From Bryum argenteum (lineage: Eukaryota > Streptophyta > Bryopsida > Bryales > Bryaceae), in assembly GCA_037043015.1 (NCBI GenBank), contig CM073321.1, positions 3,167,001 to 3,231,000 on the forward strand: a stretch of DNA of 64,000 nucleotides, read 5' to 3'. Below, one piece after another: positions 13,778 through 25,474 of this stretch; positions within the stretch are counted from its first letter, which is position 1; every line of letters begins with the position of its first letter. Below the pieces are notes generated by a model. The model saw only the letters and a program-made list of their open reading frames with translations. It was not told the DNA's origin and made no database searches. The position numbers and the translations under genes are program-made.

Positions 13778-13987
13778 CCCGCGGTATTGGTCACCCGAGT
13801 TTTACATGGCTCTCATGGTAGAGATGACATTCACAGTTTGTACCCTTGGGGTATCCAGGTCCTCGGGATTTTCCCGAAGCCATGCCGTGAACTCACCATC
13901 ATCCTCCCAATCATAGAGTCCGGGGCCGAGGTTTTTGATCGAGCCTGGGTCACTGGGGGGGTTTTCTCGATACAAGCGTAGGTTGCA

Positions 13988-15265
13988 CTAGGCTAACGAC
14001 TCGCCATCAGTGGCCGCCGGTACCTTTGGCCCATCTGCAAGTGTCTCTGTAGGCACGGGGATCCAAGACCCGATGGTCACAACCGACCGTCTATCCGGCG
14101 GACCAAACTTGACGGTCGATTGATTGATGGACCAACGTTCCGAGGCGTTGGCTCGCCTCAACCAATCTCTCCGTAGAAGAAGGGGGTAGGCGGCCTTGTT
14201 AGCTTCAAGCCGCAAAACGTGAAAAGTGAGCGTATAAACCTTACAACCCGCTTCCATTTGGCATTGGGTAATCTCGCCTAAAGGGGTGATGGGGCGCCGA
14301 TGCGCTACCTTGACAATATAGGGAGACGGACCGGTGATGGAAAGACCAAGTTTCACCATCGTGGTGAGGGGCATGATGTTAATGCCACTTCCATTGTTAA
14401 TGAGGGCCCCCGGAATAACCCGATCCAAGATCGTGACATCAATTTCGAGGGCGCTGTCATCAACTAATGGGCTTGCATAGATTCTAGCGGTCATTACCGC
14501 CCTTCGAGGTCTCCGCGGCACCGTGGCCCCCTCCGTAAACCCCTTCCTCAAAGAGGGTGCTACCCGGATAAGTTGGGCCACGGAATTGTTAGCCCGGAGA
14601 CTACAAAGATCCGTCCAAAGATCATAATCTTTGGTCGGGTTGAACACGCGGGTTCCCTGAGCTATAGGCTCTAGGTGTTCCCGAGTTTCTAAACCGGTGG
14701 GGTCCACAAATTGGTAGAGGTCATCATCCTCATAATCAAGAGGGTCTAGGAGATCTCCCTCCATTGATGGTTGGTCAATCGGCAGTTCTATTAGGGGATT
14801 TCCATTTAGTTGGTCCCGCAAAAACTCTCTCACGGTCGGGATATCCAGTGCCGCTTCCGACACACTTTCATCCGCGGAGATTGACTCCGAGGGCGGATTG
14901 GTTGCTCGTTGTTGGCGTGTCATGACCGCCACCTCGTGCTCTACCGATCGCCCATTGGAACTAACCACCTCGGGTGCCTCTTTCTCATGTATTACCAAGT
15001 TTAAACTTTGGTGATTTGGAGGTTGGGAGGTCGATGGGCCCACCCCCGGGGTTGAAGAGTTACCGGGTGCTATCCCCTCATACCGGACATCTTGAGATGA
15101 AACCGGGATTGAGTAACTCGGTTGAGGAGGTGCACTAGGTAGGACCGGCGGTACCCCCATGTAGTATTGAGGTTGAGGAATACTTGGTCCCGAGCCTTGT
15201 GTCGGAGATTGCGATGCAACACTTGTATTAGGTTGGAGGTACCACGGGGATGGATATATTTCCAC
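13988..15265 (-). pseudogene. Protease region of element A, active-site Asp apparently lost
   Basis: The open frame of 425 residues starts with a Pro/Ser/Gln-rich linker. A pre-protease helix follows (DLCSLRANNSVAQLIRVAP), then a retropepsin-like fold. The active-site loop reads GALINNGSGINIMP, whereas the matching loop in element B reads VLVDGGSGVNVM. The catalytic Asp position is therefore Asn here, which should inactivate the protease. Flap and C-terminal strands (LRRDWLRRANA) are still recognisable. It lies immediately downstream of gag in another frame. Confidence 0.7.
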
Positions 15266-15295
15266 GAGGTACCCTTGTTGCGAGGTTTGGAGTAA

Positions 15296-16564
15296 CTAAG
15301 GGTTACTTGAACCCCCCGCACCCCTTCCGGTACCTAGTTGGTTACGCCGGCACATCTCGGTGGGGTGGTTTCCCCCGCAACCCCCACATACCACACCCGT
15401 TTCCACCCAACACCTTCCCGGACCAAGAGGGTGGTGCCGGCAACATGTGGGACACACCGTCCTCCTAGATTGGGATTGGTTACCTCCTTGGGGGTTAGGC
15501 GGGTTTTTCCGGTTATGTGGTGGGACATAGGCCACTTGGTTAGGTGTTCCTGAGCAATGGGTGGGACTATGGCCATATTGCTTGCAATTTATGCACCATA
15601 TGTTTGAGGCATGATTCCCGGTCTCATTTGATGGTGGCGTGGCATTCACGTTTTTTGCATTGATGGTCATTGTCAATTGATTCCCTAGGGACTTAATTGT
15701 TTTCATCATATCCTCTTTTAGATCGTCATTAGCCCTTTTGAACCGTTCCACCAAATCCGCCAACCGCCCCACACTAACGGGTTCCGGTTGGGGGTTCCAT
15801 TGGATTTGAGGAACTGGTGGCCTCGAATCAAGGGGTGTGGCGTGCACATATCCAAGACGTTGGAGTAAATGAGCTATAGATGATTCCCCCGAAATCGAGC
15901 CCTCTCTTTGACGGGGTGTGTAGTGTGTAGGAATAAAAGAAGGGACCGGGGCCACCGTTCGGGCCGACATCCGGTTGTTCTCCTTCTCAATTCTCTCCAC
16001 AAGATGGGCCGCCGTTTGGGCCTCCTCCACGGTTTGAGGCATGGCGGTTAAAACATCCCAAATAGTGGATTGTTTGTTAAACCCTTGTATAAAATAATAC
16101 CAGATGGTGTCTCCGGTGAGGTGGTTGCTCACAAACCGGGTGACTACCGTGTTGAACCGGCAAATATACTCCGAAATATCTTCGGTGGGTCCTTGCCTCA
16201 TCCCTGTGAGGGCCACCAAGGCATTTTGTTGCTCGGTCTCGGGCCTGAATTGCCTCATAAAGGCAGTTTGTAAAGTGGGCCAATCCGCAAACGTCTCGGG
16301 GGCGTGCGAGCGGTACCACTCATAAGCCGCCCCCTCTAACGTGGTGGAAAACCACACTAGCCTGTAGATTTCTTTGGAGATGACATTAGTCACGAGAGCC
16401 TCAATATATCTCACAACATGGTTGGAAGGGTCCTCGTGGGCCATTCCAGAAAACCTCGAGAGGTGTACGGGCATATTTCGCGGTACTAGACCCGGGGGCA
16501 TCACTATCAGAAGTCCCCTTGGGGCCATCATCGCATCCGCGGGGTTTTGCGGCCCTATGTCCAT
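15296..16564 (-). CDS. Gag of element A
   Basis: A 422-residue open frame on the minus strand. The capsid region near residues 40-160 has the retrotrans_gag pattern (AAYEWYRSHAPETFADWPTL, FMRQFRP, TEDISEYICRFNTVV). Three cysteine/histidine knuckles follow at the C-terminus: CINCKQYGHSPTHC, CPTCCRHHPLGPGRC and CGGCGGNHPTEMC. Element C gag had the same multi-knuckle arrangement, so the two families are related. This frame is intact, unlike the downstream pol frames. Confidence 0.8.
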   Translation of the reverse strand: MDIGPQNPADAMMAPRGLLIVMPPGLVPRNMPVHLSRFSGMAHEDPSNHVVRYIEALVTNVISKEIYRLVWFSTTLEGAAYEWYRSHAPETFADWPTLQTAFMRQFRPETEQQNALVALTGMRQGPTEDISEYICRFNTVVTRFVSNHLTGDTIWYYFIQGFNKQSTIWDVLTAMPQTVEEAQTAAHLVERIEKENNRMSARTVAPVPSFIPTHYTPRQREGSISGESSIAHLLQRLGYVHATPLDSRPPVPQIQWNPQPEPVSVGRLADLVERFKRANDDLKEDMMKTIKSLGNQLTMTINAKNVNATPPSNETGNHASNIWCINCKQYGHSPTHCSGTPNQVAYVPPHNRKNPPNPQGGNQSQSRRTVCPTCCRHHPLGPGRCWVETGVVCGGCGGNHPTEMCRRNQLGTGRGAGGSSNP

Positions 16565-18808
16565 GGTTAGCGAGGGTGTCGGGACTTCCGGTACTACCGG
16601 GACTGCTATCCTTCACGGCCAACCTATAACTCTTCGGGTAAGAGTTCCCTTTTTAAATGTCTAAACCGATTGTAGGTGTTCTTGGAAATAGATGGTAATT
16701 CGTAGGAAGATCCCGATCTAAGTGTAACCATCGGGGGTCACCTCCTTTGTCATCATCGGCATCATCCCTAGTGGAGGTTCAATGGTCCACTTCCTTTCCA
16801 CCAACAATCCTAAACAACCGGCAAACACACTCAAGTGGGTGAATTGCACGCCAAAATAATTGCAAATGGGTAGGAACAAGTAGGATAAAATCCTCAAGCA
16901 ATTGGCCAACTCAAGAGCCACCAAATCACCTAGATTGAAACCCCTAGCCTCCGCGAGTAAGTGGGTCCACCAAAATAAAAGAAGACCCGTTTATCCAACA
17001 CGGGGAGAAAAGCGCCACAATCTAGAACCCGAGTGCCTGTGCATGAAGGTGGGAAATCGGTAGCCTTGCCTTCTACCGGCCAACACCGATAATCCCCCTA
17101 GGTCACCGTGCACTAACTGCCAAAGCGTGGGATGGCCGGAGCCTTTCGCCTGCAGTGCCTTCAAGCCCGGTAAGCACAAGGAGAGGAGGTGGTCCTTGAT
17201 ACCGGGTAGTGCATCCCGGTAACACGTCGGGGATAAACCCTCACATGTCAAATCCTCACTCCCATCTCCCCCATGGACGAGAGATGGTGGTTATACAAAG
17301 TGCAACTTTAAACACGTGTCAAACTTAGGCTTCCCTTACCAGGAGTAGCACTTTCCGAAGGCCCCTAGATTCCTTCCCCTTAAAGTCTAACCGGGATAAT
17401 TAACAACCCAAACTCACGGGGAATTACTAGGTTAGTTTCCAATGTAAAGATCACCGTTCGGGACCTCTAAGGACTTTAAAATGACCAAGGAAAGTTCCGG
17501 GCAGCATACAAAATCATTCAATTAAACTTGGTGAATTTTAAGAATTAACACAAAATTTTACCCACAAGTGAACAAATGGTCCTCCGCCCCTTACCAAGAT
17601 GGCGCACGTCTCGGGAGTGGTAACTACCCAAAGACCCCGTGCCGGTCCTTGAATAGGCGGCTTCACCCGGCCCACTTCTCGATTTACCGTTTAGCTTACG
17701 GACCCACAAGAGGTTTACAAAGAATTTTAAAGGTTTTTAAGTACAATTCACGGTTGGACCAAGTCGCGATGGACGGGTTCAGGGCAAACTGTAAGTTCAA
17801 CCTGCAAACACAATCTCTCAAGACCGTTGACGCATCACTGCCAACGATCTCGATTTCAAACAACATAAACGGTCCCGCAGGCCATTAGGCCAACCTCACC
17901 GTATACAAAAACCTATGTAAATAAAAGCAACTACATACAAGTGTAGTTCACCCAACAATAGTGAACAACACTTTCGTTTGCGAGGAGACCGCACAAACTA
18001 AACACAAGTGAATCCCACCCATATGGCGGATACAATCCACTTTCACCCACGAGTAGACTAAAACCGAAGTCCCATCCTACTAGGGTAGGGCACGATGTGT
18101 TTATAACACACTCCGGGCATCAAGATGAAAAAGGGGCAGATTACTATTAATAGTAATCTGGCCTTAACCTTCTCACTTGACTACGGAAGACAAGGGAAAG
18201 ACTTCCCTTGACGTCCAATTACTTTGACGGTAACACAAGGCCACCCCAAAACTTCCCACCACAAAAACTCAATACACATAAATACAACACCAATCGACCG
18301 AGGCCAAATGGCCAACAATGCCCACCTCATGTCCGGGTCAGCCGGCTCACTAAGTTACGCCTCCCCCCCTACAACAAAATTCAACAACAAAAGGGACAAA
18401 AGCCACGAACGTCTTCGCTACACAATCCAAACCACGGTCAATTTTCACGCAATTGCAAGCATACATTCCAAGTCCACACTAGAAGCAAAGAGCCGGTTTA
18501 AAGAAAAACCGTTGGTTCATCTCCAAATCCCTCAACTTCACAGTTTACTATATATAGTAATCTACCTCTTCCAAGTCAAGAGAAGGCCTACAAAACCACT
18601 TCCACAATTTAATTTAAAACTCAATTTGTACCAATCAAATCACCTAAGACAATAAAACCACAAAGCATTAAGCAAAACACAAACATATGAGTTCACTTTC
18701 TTTTTAGCCACAAATTACTATTTATAGTAATCTGCCCTTTCTTTGCAATCCCAAATCCTACAAAACCAACACAAACCTTCAAACGAGTTAGAATCGAAAC
18801 ACCCACCT
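16565..18808 (-). other. Long 5' leader of element A, no gene
   Basis: About 2.2 kb lie between the primer site and gag, with no protein-like frame on either strand. It holds three 22-bp palindromes at 18138, 18542 and 18712 (core TTACTAT...ATAGTAA), listed separately. The leader would contain packaging and dimerisation signals, but none can be assigned from sequence alone. Confidence 0.5.
18138..18733. repeat. Three dispersed 22-bp palindromes in the element A leader
   Basis: The copy at 18138-18159 is a perfect palindrome (AGATTACTATT followed by its reverse complement). Copies at 18542-18563 and 18712-18733 have one or a few mismatches. All three are followed by a short C-rich tail. They could fold as RNA hairpins near the 5' end of the genomic RNA. 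Confidence 0.7.
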
Positions 18809-18826
18809 CCCGGCAGACGCACCAAT
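18809..18826 (-). other. Primer binding site of element A
   Basis: On the minus strand TTGGTGCGTCTGCCGGGA follows two bases after the LTR end (GGCTCACA). It resembles the tRNA-Asp-type site but with several changes, so the primer tRNA is uncertain. Confidence 0.6.
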
Positions 18827-18828
18827 TA

Positions 18829-19768
18829 TGTGAGCCTAAATTCCGGTGACCCGGTTTTTAGGCCACAAGTTGGGCCGTGGGGGTGGAGTGCAACACTAAT
18901 TAGCCTTCCAAGCAATGTCTTTTTAAATTCTCCTTACAATTTCAGCACATCATTCATATTCATACCCATAACTACTTGTGTTAAAATCCTTTCTTCTTAG
19001 TTTCCATGCAACCCAATTACCACATGAACGGTCACGAGTAATTAAACATAAAATTCATAGATTGGATACAAATTAGGATTGATTGGACATTTATTTGGGC
19101 AACGCTTCCGCGCTACGTTTACCACGGTTCCAATTGCAATACCACACAATCAAATTCAGCATGACAACAAAGAGCAACACCACCTTCAATCACAAATACC
19201 AATTCACATGCAATTTATCTTCAACTATACTATTGAACAAAATTACGTGACAATCAACCATGTGTTTTTTTGGTAGACAAACCACCGGTTCATACTTCAA
19301 GTGTCAAGTCAATACAACACTAATGTAATGTAAGGAGGGATTTTTAAAGTGAGAGGAAAGAGCTCCCTCAATTGGTGTCGCTTTGACCCCGGGTGCGGTG
19401 GTGCCGAGCTCCTACCCAATCTTGATCCCTTGCTGGGTTCGATGAGGTATTGCTGGATCGGCCCTGCTTAAACCAACACCCGAGGCTGTCTGGCTGCTAG
19501 TGCCAGCTTCGTTCCGTCCCCTCCACTAATGTTCAGCCGTGAAGCCAGGCGTTGCTCCTCCGATGGTCGAGGCGCCGGCCTCTGATGTTGAAGTCGATAC
19601 CGGTGCTGTATCCTCCTCCATGCCGTCGCTCCGGCCTTCTGTTCTGGCCTCCGAACTGGTCCTTGATCACGTGATGAAGCAGCCGTTTCAGCTTGCTGCT
19701 CGCCGCGCCTTTGACGTCGGCAGTGTCGGATGCCATGTATCTACGTTGTCTTGCCTTACACGTTTATT
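18829..19768 (-). repeat. 5' LTR stub of element A
   Basis: On the plus strand it begins TGTGAGCCTAAATTCCGG, matching the start of the 3' LTR at 8490 through the first 90 bp (GCCTTCCAAGCAA) and again in a GGGCA(G/A)CGCTTCCGC block and the GC-rich part. It is interrupted near 19769 by other sequence. Confidence 0.65.
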
Positions 19769-20715
19769 AGTGTAATATCCGTGTTTAGGTGACTCGTGTA
19801 TCGTGCCAGGGATTCTGTGAACTGTCCAAGACCAAATAGTGCTAAGACAACCAACCACCAACCGTACTATTCCCAAACTTATATTTAACCTTGCTTGGCA
19901 AGGATATCCCTTTGCAAGAGGGTATGCACAAAGACTCTTTCCCTTATGTTTATCGTGGCGGAAACGTCTACACTTAAACTCTACTCACACAAACACCTAC
20001 ACTTAGGCAAGTATTACGTCCTCACAACTAATCCGTCCTGTCCGTCCGGATTAGCAGGTCACGCAAGCCGTCCTGATTGCCTATTACACTTTCTACAATG
20101 ACAAACTCGAAGAGATCCAAATCCGGCTAGAGGACGTCTACACGTATTCCGGTCACGTACTCTTCATGATCCGTTCCCTGAGACTACAGAGGAACCCAAG
20201 TCTGTAGAACTTGGAGGTTGGATTGGAATCCGGCCTCACACACTCTACTCCCAGACCCTTCCTGACCGTAAGGTGTTTACCACAGTAGTTTCCCTCTCTC
20301 AGACACCTAGACCATTTCAAGACACAAGGCACTCGCTAATACGCCCAACTCGTCCTCAACTCCACAGATACGATCTAGTAAGGAATCTGGATTCCTAACT
20401 TCCAACTTACAACTCACGAACAGTAGATACGACTTCTAAGCACTCGACCTCAAAAGAGAGACAGAGCAAGGATCACACTGAATATGCGCATAAGTGGTTG
20501 TTGATTAACAAGTAAGGAATGTTTTAGGTGACAACACTTTCACCTATATGTACTTCTAAGTCAACGACTTAGAAACCTAACTAGATTGCGGCGGCCGACC
20601 TACACGGCCTACTCCGCAAAAAGTGACTCGCTTCCCAAAAAAATAATCCTACCAACTGTTCTAATCCAACTTCCTAACCCTGGCCGGCTTCTACTTTACG
20701 GATTCCGAATCCGTC

Positions 20716-22626
20716 CTACTTATTCTTCCTTGAGCTTATCCCATGCTTTGGCCGTTTCAGGGGTGTGCCTGCAATCCGACCCGTCTTGACTCTCTTGCCC
20801 GCGTTCGTCATCATGTACTTTTCGTCGCTTGCGTCCTCGTTTGTCTCATCACCGCTCTTCAATTCCTCTTCTTCTGAGACTTCGAGGCCGAGCTCGTAGA
20901 GCTTCTGGGCGCCAGGGGATTTCCCCCACTCTTTGGTCAAAAGCTTCCTTTTTACTGATCGGGTATTCTTGGCCGGAGAATCAGCTGGGCCGGCCACGCC
21001 TTCTTCTGTCATCACCTTGTCCTTGCCCCTAGGGTCGGTCGGACTTGAAGGTCCTGCATCCGTCCTCTGAACTTTGGCCGGATTGGGCCTTGGGGTCGTA
21101 GTCTGCGTTGGCGTAGCTACAAAGGTCGGAGTCGAAGCCATCTCCGCAATCCGCTCATGGACGGAGTCCAACACTACCTTTACTTTGGTCTTGCTATTTT
21201 TGATCTTCGTCGAGTACATCTTCGCTGCAAGCACGAACTTGCGGAAGGTCTCTGCCTTGAAGACTTCCAACTGCAAGATTCCGGCCTCAAAAAGATTCGC
21301 CTTTTGAAGCACCTCGGCCGGAGTCTCACAAATCTCTACGGGCTTGACCACCTGCTCGTGAGCGGTCTGAACGGCTTGCCGGCCGATCACGAGCTCTTCT
21401 TCCCTCCGCTTGACCGTCTCTCTCAAGCGTCTATTATCCAGCGTGAGCTTCGTAATCTGCCTCTGCAACTGCTAGTACTGCTCCTCGGTCGGCTTGGAGT
21501 CCCACTTCTGCTTCACCTTGAGCAAGGTCTGCACTCCAAACTCCTTACACATCTTTGCAATCAGTTCTTGATAATAGAAGTACATGGTGCGGGCTTCCGT
21601 ACAATGGTACCAAGCCCTCCTCATCGGATCCGGATGGTTTGGAGGGGACAGACGGGCGGCTGGAGGGAGTCGGGGGTCGTTAGGCTGCATCGGATTCTCC
21701 CAATCCGCTCACACCTCGTAGTCGCCTTCGGCCACGCTCCTTCTAAACTCCGACCGAAGCTGGCTTCTCAATAGGGGACGGGGACAGAAGTATGATTACC
21801 TCCGTTGCGGCTCGCGGCGGGGTTTCCTCGCGAACCGGCTCTTGCGGCGCATCCGGCTGCGTTTCCTCCTCCTCGGATCCGGCCTCCTCTTTCTCATCTG
21901 AGTAGACGGCCTTGCTGTCTACGTCCTCCTCCGATTCAAAGATGTCGTTGTTTTGAGCCGCCAACGACATTTCGTACGACGACTCCTCATCCTCTGTTAG
22001 AACTTCCTTCTTGTGATAGAAATGATAAAGGAACGGGGTAATGGGGCTCGCCGGCTCTTACCCACATTTTCTGCGAGCCGGGCGACAAAGACGCGGATGA
22101 CAATCGCCCAGTCCGCCTCACGCTCTCTGCGAAGTGAGCCGAGGACGTTGTTGGCAAGCCGGACAGTGATACGGTGCGGCTTCTCCGCGTAAATAATTGG
22201 GGCCAGAAACATTACGACCGCGCGCTCCCTCGGATCCTTGCAGTCTTCCACCGCGTACCTGTTGTTCTTGTGCGGCTTCCCGTGAAAGGCCGTCTTCGCC
22301 CACTTGTGTTTCCGGTTGCATAACCCTACGCCACTATTTTCGATCAGGTCGTAAACTGCCCTCCGGTGATCGGCCGTCCAGGTCGCCGGCTTCCCTCTAA
22401 CCGTCCTTTCAAACTGGATCGGCACGCCGGTCTTTATCTCGCGCACCATCCCCATATCGCGCAATCTCCACAGTGTATCAAACATTCTGGAAAGTCCTAT
22501 CTGATCAAGGTCTTCGATCAACAACTTCTTCTCCTATTCCTCGGCCGGAATGGTCGGAAGCACTAACTTGATGGATATCTTGATCTCCTCCTGCGTCGGA
22601 GCGGAAGCAAACGCCGATCCTGCCAT
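20716..22626 (-). pseudogene. Uncharacterised gene with acidic linker and coiled coil (insertion D)
   Basis: The start at 22626 (MAGSAFASAPTQEEIKISIK) lies 165 bp downstream of a CCAATAAAAC box and a CT-rich leader. In-frame stops occur about 30 codons in and at 21471, and frame changes occur near 22015 and 21740. A globular region at 21997-22524 includes DPRERAVVMFLAPIIYAEK. A Glu/Asp-rich linker is at 21743-21970 (ESEEDVDSK, EEAGSEEEE). A heptad-rich coiled coil is at 21300-21480 (ITKLTLDNRRLRETVKRREE). A Lys/Arg-rich tail ends it. The layout is like the extra protein of element B (35833-37295). A distant relation to plant 'putative transposon protein' domains is possible, but I cannot confirm it. 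Confidence 0.45.
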
Positions 22627-22784
22627 TGGAAAGAAAAACAACAAAAAGTAACGAGTGGCTCGGTTGAGATGGGCCTGGGGGCCGGATTGGAACCGTTGGA
22701 CAGAAGGCGAGAAAGTAGGAAGCAGGATCGCAAGAAGGCAAGAAAGCAGGAAAGCGAGAAGGCAGGTAACGACAAGAGCAGACG

Positions 22785-22800
22785 GGTCGCGTTTTATTGG
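22785..22800 (-). promoter_or_regulatory. Possible TATA-type promoter of the insertion D gene
   Basis: On the minus strand CCAATAAAACGCG precedes a CT-rich untranslated leader and the ATG at 22626. The spacing fits a plant core promoter. There is no further support. Confidence 0.3.
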
Positions 22801-23150
22801 GAGGGTCGGATTGGTATCCGGCCATCATAACTTGTCCGTCCGCCATCATGACCGTCCTCGTACGGAGCTGTCTTTGGCACTCCGCGTCATAATTGTCCTT
22901 CCACCCACTCCGGCCTTCAGCCGCTGTCTTTAAACCCTGTCCGGCTTCTGACAGTACGTCCTTGCCTATTTGAGTGCAGAGTACGGGTTCATGAACCCGT
23001 CCTTATTCAAAACTACATTCTAAGGTTAACGTATAATTATTTAAATTTATTTGCCTTATAGTATATGGCCTATTACATACTTAGGTCGAATTCTAGACAC
23101 TATACTTATTCATAATGCGCATTTAAACATATTGAGGACTCAATCGAAAA

Positions 23151-23894
23151 AACAGGGCCCGACAAGCACTGCTCCAAATCACGTGCTCCTCGTGATTGCT
23201 TCGCCTTCACCGGTCCATCCTCGCTTTGGTCGATCTCCGGAATTGCCGATCGAGCTTGTTGTGCCGGCGGTGCCCGATTGTCTTTCGCCTGCGTTGTCGG
23301 TGCTGCCAGTGATAGTTGTCCTCCTCACGATCGCTCGCCGTGCTGATCTGTCCTCGTATACATGCTGCTAGTCGGCGCCTTCGAGCTGCTACCGGCTCGT
23401 TGTCGTTCCGCGCTCCTCCGATCGACTCCTCCTCACTGTACTTTCTACAACGCTCTGACTCGCAACCGCAATCCAGTAAGTATGTCTGCTTAATGAGAAA
23501 CCTCCAAATTCCCGTCACGACTTTTACGTCACAGCCTCTACACTCTACGGATAACGCCATAAAAAGTAACCTTCTCGAGATCACTAGTCCAGCGGAGCTA
23601 CCACAAGAAAAAAAGCTTTTGCAGCCTCTAAAATGTCCAAAATCTGCAAAGCACACTACTTCCGCAACCACGGAAACACTTGGAGCACGATCTCACAGAA
23701 GTGCATTGTAAAGAACGCAACGGAAGTGACGGATCCAAGGTGCACTGGCCGGATCTCGCACCCCGATGCTGCCTGGCTGCTGGTGCCGGCTCTTGGTTCT
23801 AGCGTCGGTGTTGTTCCGATTCCCGTGCTACTCGAGTCGGTCCTCCTTTTAACTTCCTAACTTCGCCGATCCTCTTGATGGTGTCGAGGAGCTG
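23151..23894. other. GC-rich LTR-like sequence, no gene
   Basis: The composition and short matches (CTGGCTGCTGGTGCCGGCTC here, CTGGCTGCTAGTGCCAGCTT near 19490) tie this block to the GC-rich part of the element A LTR in the same orientation. Open frames on both strands are compositional artefacts. Confidence 0.4.
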
Positions 23895-24480
23895 TGTGAA
23901 CCGTCAAAACGGTTCACGACTTCACGCTTGTAAGAAACTTTATCTACAAGCATTAGTCTAATATTTTTATGTTCAAAATCCCCAATAAGGACATTTTGGC
24001 TAATTCCTTCGGTGTCCGGAAATTCTATGATAATTGGAGGGGTCTTGCCTAAATGGCCCGGTAGTGTTTAGTTTATACTAAATTAGCAATATTAAAATTG
24101 TGTCGAAGTAGTATGACATGTTTTTTATTATGTTTTATGAATTTATTATTATTCATAATTACCTAGAATCATTCTAATGAAAAAGCATAATAAAAGTAAT
24201 TAGTTAAATGCTGCGGATGACATGCTGGATGAACAAAGTTTCATTCGGCAAAACTGGATGAAACTCTACCACATCCAAGTATCCAACTAGGGAGAGAGAG
24301 AGGAATTAGGGTTCTAGTTTTTTGGAGGGGATGTGTGAGGAGTGGATTGTGTGCGTGCTAGGAGGAGATCTAGAGTTTTTGGGGAAAAAAACTCATGATT
24401 CGGTGTGTTTTTTTCGTGTGTAATTGAACGAGCTAGAGCAACTTTGACGAGGTGTACCAGCACAAGATTTCAGCCAGCCC
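23895..24480 (+). repeat. Diverged LTR start of the element A family, opposite orientation
   Basis: It begins TGTGAACCGTCAAAACGG. It matches, in the same order, the reverse complement of 10200-10669: the CTACAAG(C/T)(A/T)TTAGTCTA block, GGACATTT(T/A)GGC, the CATCC/GGATGA-rich stretch and an AATTAGGGTT...TTTTTTGGAG block. It is therefore a plus-oriented LTR beginning, truncated near 24480 where CACTA-related sequence starts. It is either a separate copy or an inverted piece of the element A 5' LTR. Confidence 0.6.
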
Positions 24481-24549
24481 GTGGATTCTCGACAATTCAA
24501 CCTACGCAGGTTGCTGATGTAGACAATTTCGGATTTCCGGACGTACGAC

Positions 24550-25457
24550 TTGATTTCTTGTCTATCATGGAAGGAATATAAAAGTTGTCCTTGTTGTGGC
24601 CCAGAGGCGGATGCTCATATGGCGAAGAGTGGGGATCTCCGCGCCGACCGTACGACAAGACGTTCAAATATTGTGTATGGAGGAATACGTCGATATCTCG
24701 GTCGTCACCATCCATCTCGGTGCAACAGCAAGTTTAACAACTAGCCTGAGACTCAAAGAATGCCCCTGACGGTCTTAGAGTTAAACATCATCTAATATGC
24801 TCGATGGCGGAAAGAGGCTCCCGCCGACCCTTTTCATGGCACTCGAGTCAAGCGCCTCAGTGCCTTCTTTGAGCTACTGTATTGGCAGGTAAATAAGTCA
24901 TTACTCTACAGCTGTAAAACCCGTCTACTACACTTTACGGGCATATAATCGATATTGGACATCGTCCATGATGTCTTTTGAGTCTTGACAGATGTCTTTG
25001 TAGACGTCTGCGTAGACTCCAATTAAAACAGGTAGAGATGGACGGAATTGAATCGCACAATGAACATTTTGATCACAATGTATATGGATTTAATGACATG
25101 AAATGTTACTATGTGATAGTATTTGAAGGTTCGACACATCTTGGATGTCATGCACACTAAGAAAAATCTATGCGAGAACATTTTGAAGACTTTGTTTGGA
25201 ATGAACGATAGCCTCGGAAGTCGCCAAGATGTATAGGAATTGAACATATGTGAGGAGATTTGGGTGCAGCCTCCACGTTGTCGCACATCCCATACCTTCT
25301 GAAGCTTGATGAGAAACAACAGTTTGTCCACATAGTTTCAAATGTGCATACTTTTACAAACTACGTGGGGGCAATTCACAAGCGGTTGCTAGACGGGAAA
25401 CTACAATATATAAAGATGCACGACTACCATGTCCTTATGCAACAAGTACAAATTTAA
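24550..25457 (+). pseudogene. CACTA transposase (TNP2) N-terminal and middle fragment
   Basis: TNP2 is the En/Spm transposase. The cysteine motif CPCCGPEADAHMAK followed by IVYGGIRRYLGRHHPSR (24585-24720) fits the TNP2 zinc-binding segment. A later piece at 25260-25457 contains KRLLDGKLQYIKMHDYHVLMQQ, the segment that normally precedes ILPVAI in TNP2. Several stops and frame changes lie between. The frame breaks off just after HVLMQQ, next to an A-tract at 25475. The normal continuation (LQILPVAIWNVL) appears only at 25896, inside the separate TIR-bounded element. It is therefore probably a remnant of another CACTA copy. Confidence 0.65.
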
Positions 25458-25474
25458 AGTTGACATCAATAAAG

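Larger units (their letters stand above)
8490..19768 (-). mobile_element. Ty3/gypsy retrotransposon A, minus strand, nearly full length
   Basis: Read on the minus strand, the order is 5' LTR stub (19768-18829), primer site (18826-18809), leader, gag, protease, RT, RNase H, integrase, 3' LTR (10669-8490). Protease before RT and integrase last is the Ty3/gypsy order. No chromodomain was seen. It interrupts element C at 8490. The two LTRs share their ends and several internal blocks but are clearly diverged, so the insertion is old or the LTRs come from different copies. Its outer right end is broken by the insertion at about 19769. Confidence 0.8.
19769..23150 (-). mobile_element. Unclassified insertion (D) carrying one decayed gene
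   Basis: LTR-like sequence of element A gives way at about 19769 to a different, less GC-rich segment. GC-rich LTR-like sequence resumes near 23160. The insert contains the minus-strand gene at 20716-22626 and no RT or integrase. No clear LTR pair or TIR was found, so both edges and the class are uncertain. It may be a non-autonomous retroelement derivative. Confidence 0.35.

Noticed and set aside
22997-23011. Regulatory palindrome GGGTTCATGAACCC
   Set aside because: Single short occurrence in insertion D, not repeated and with no context to support a role.
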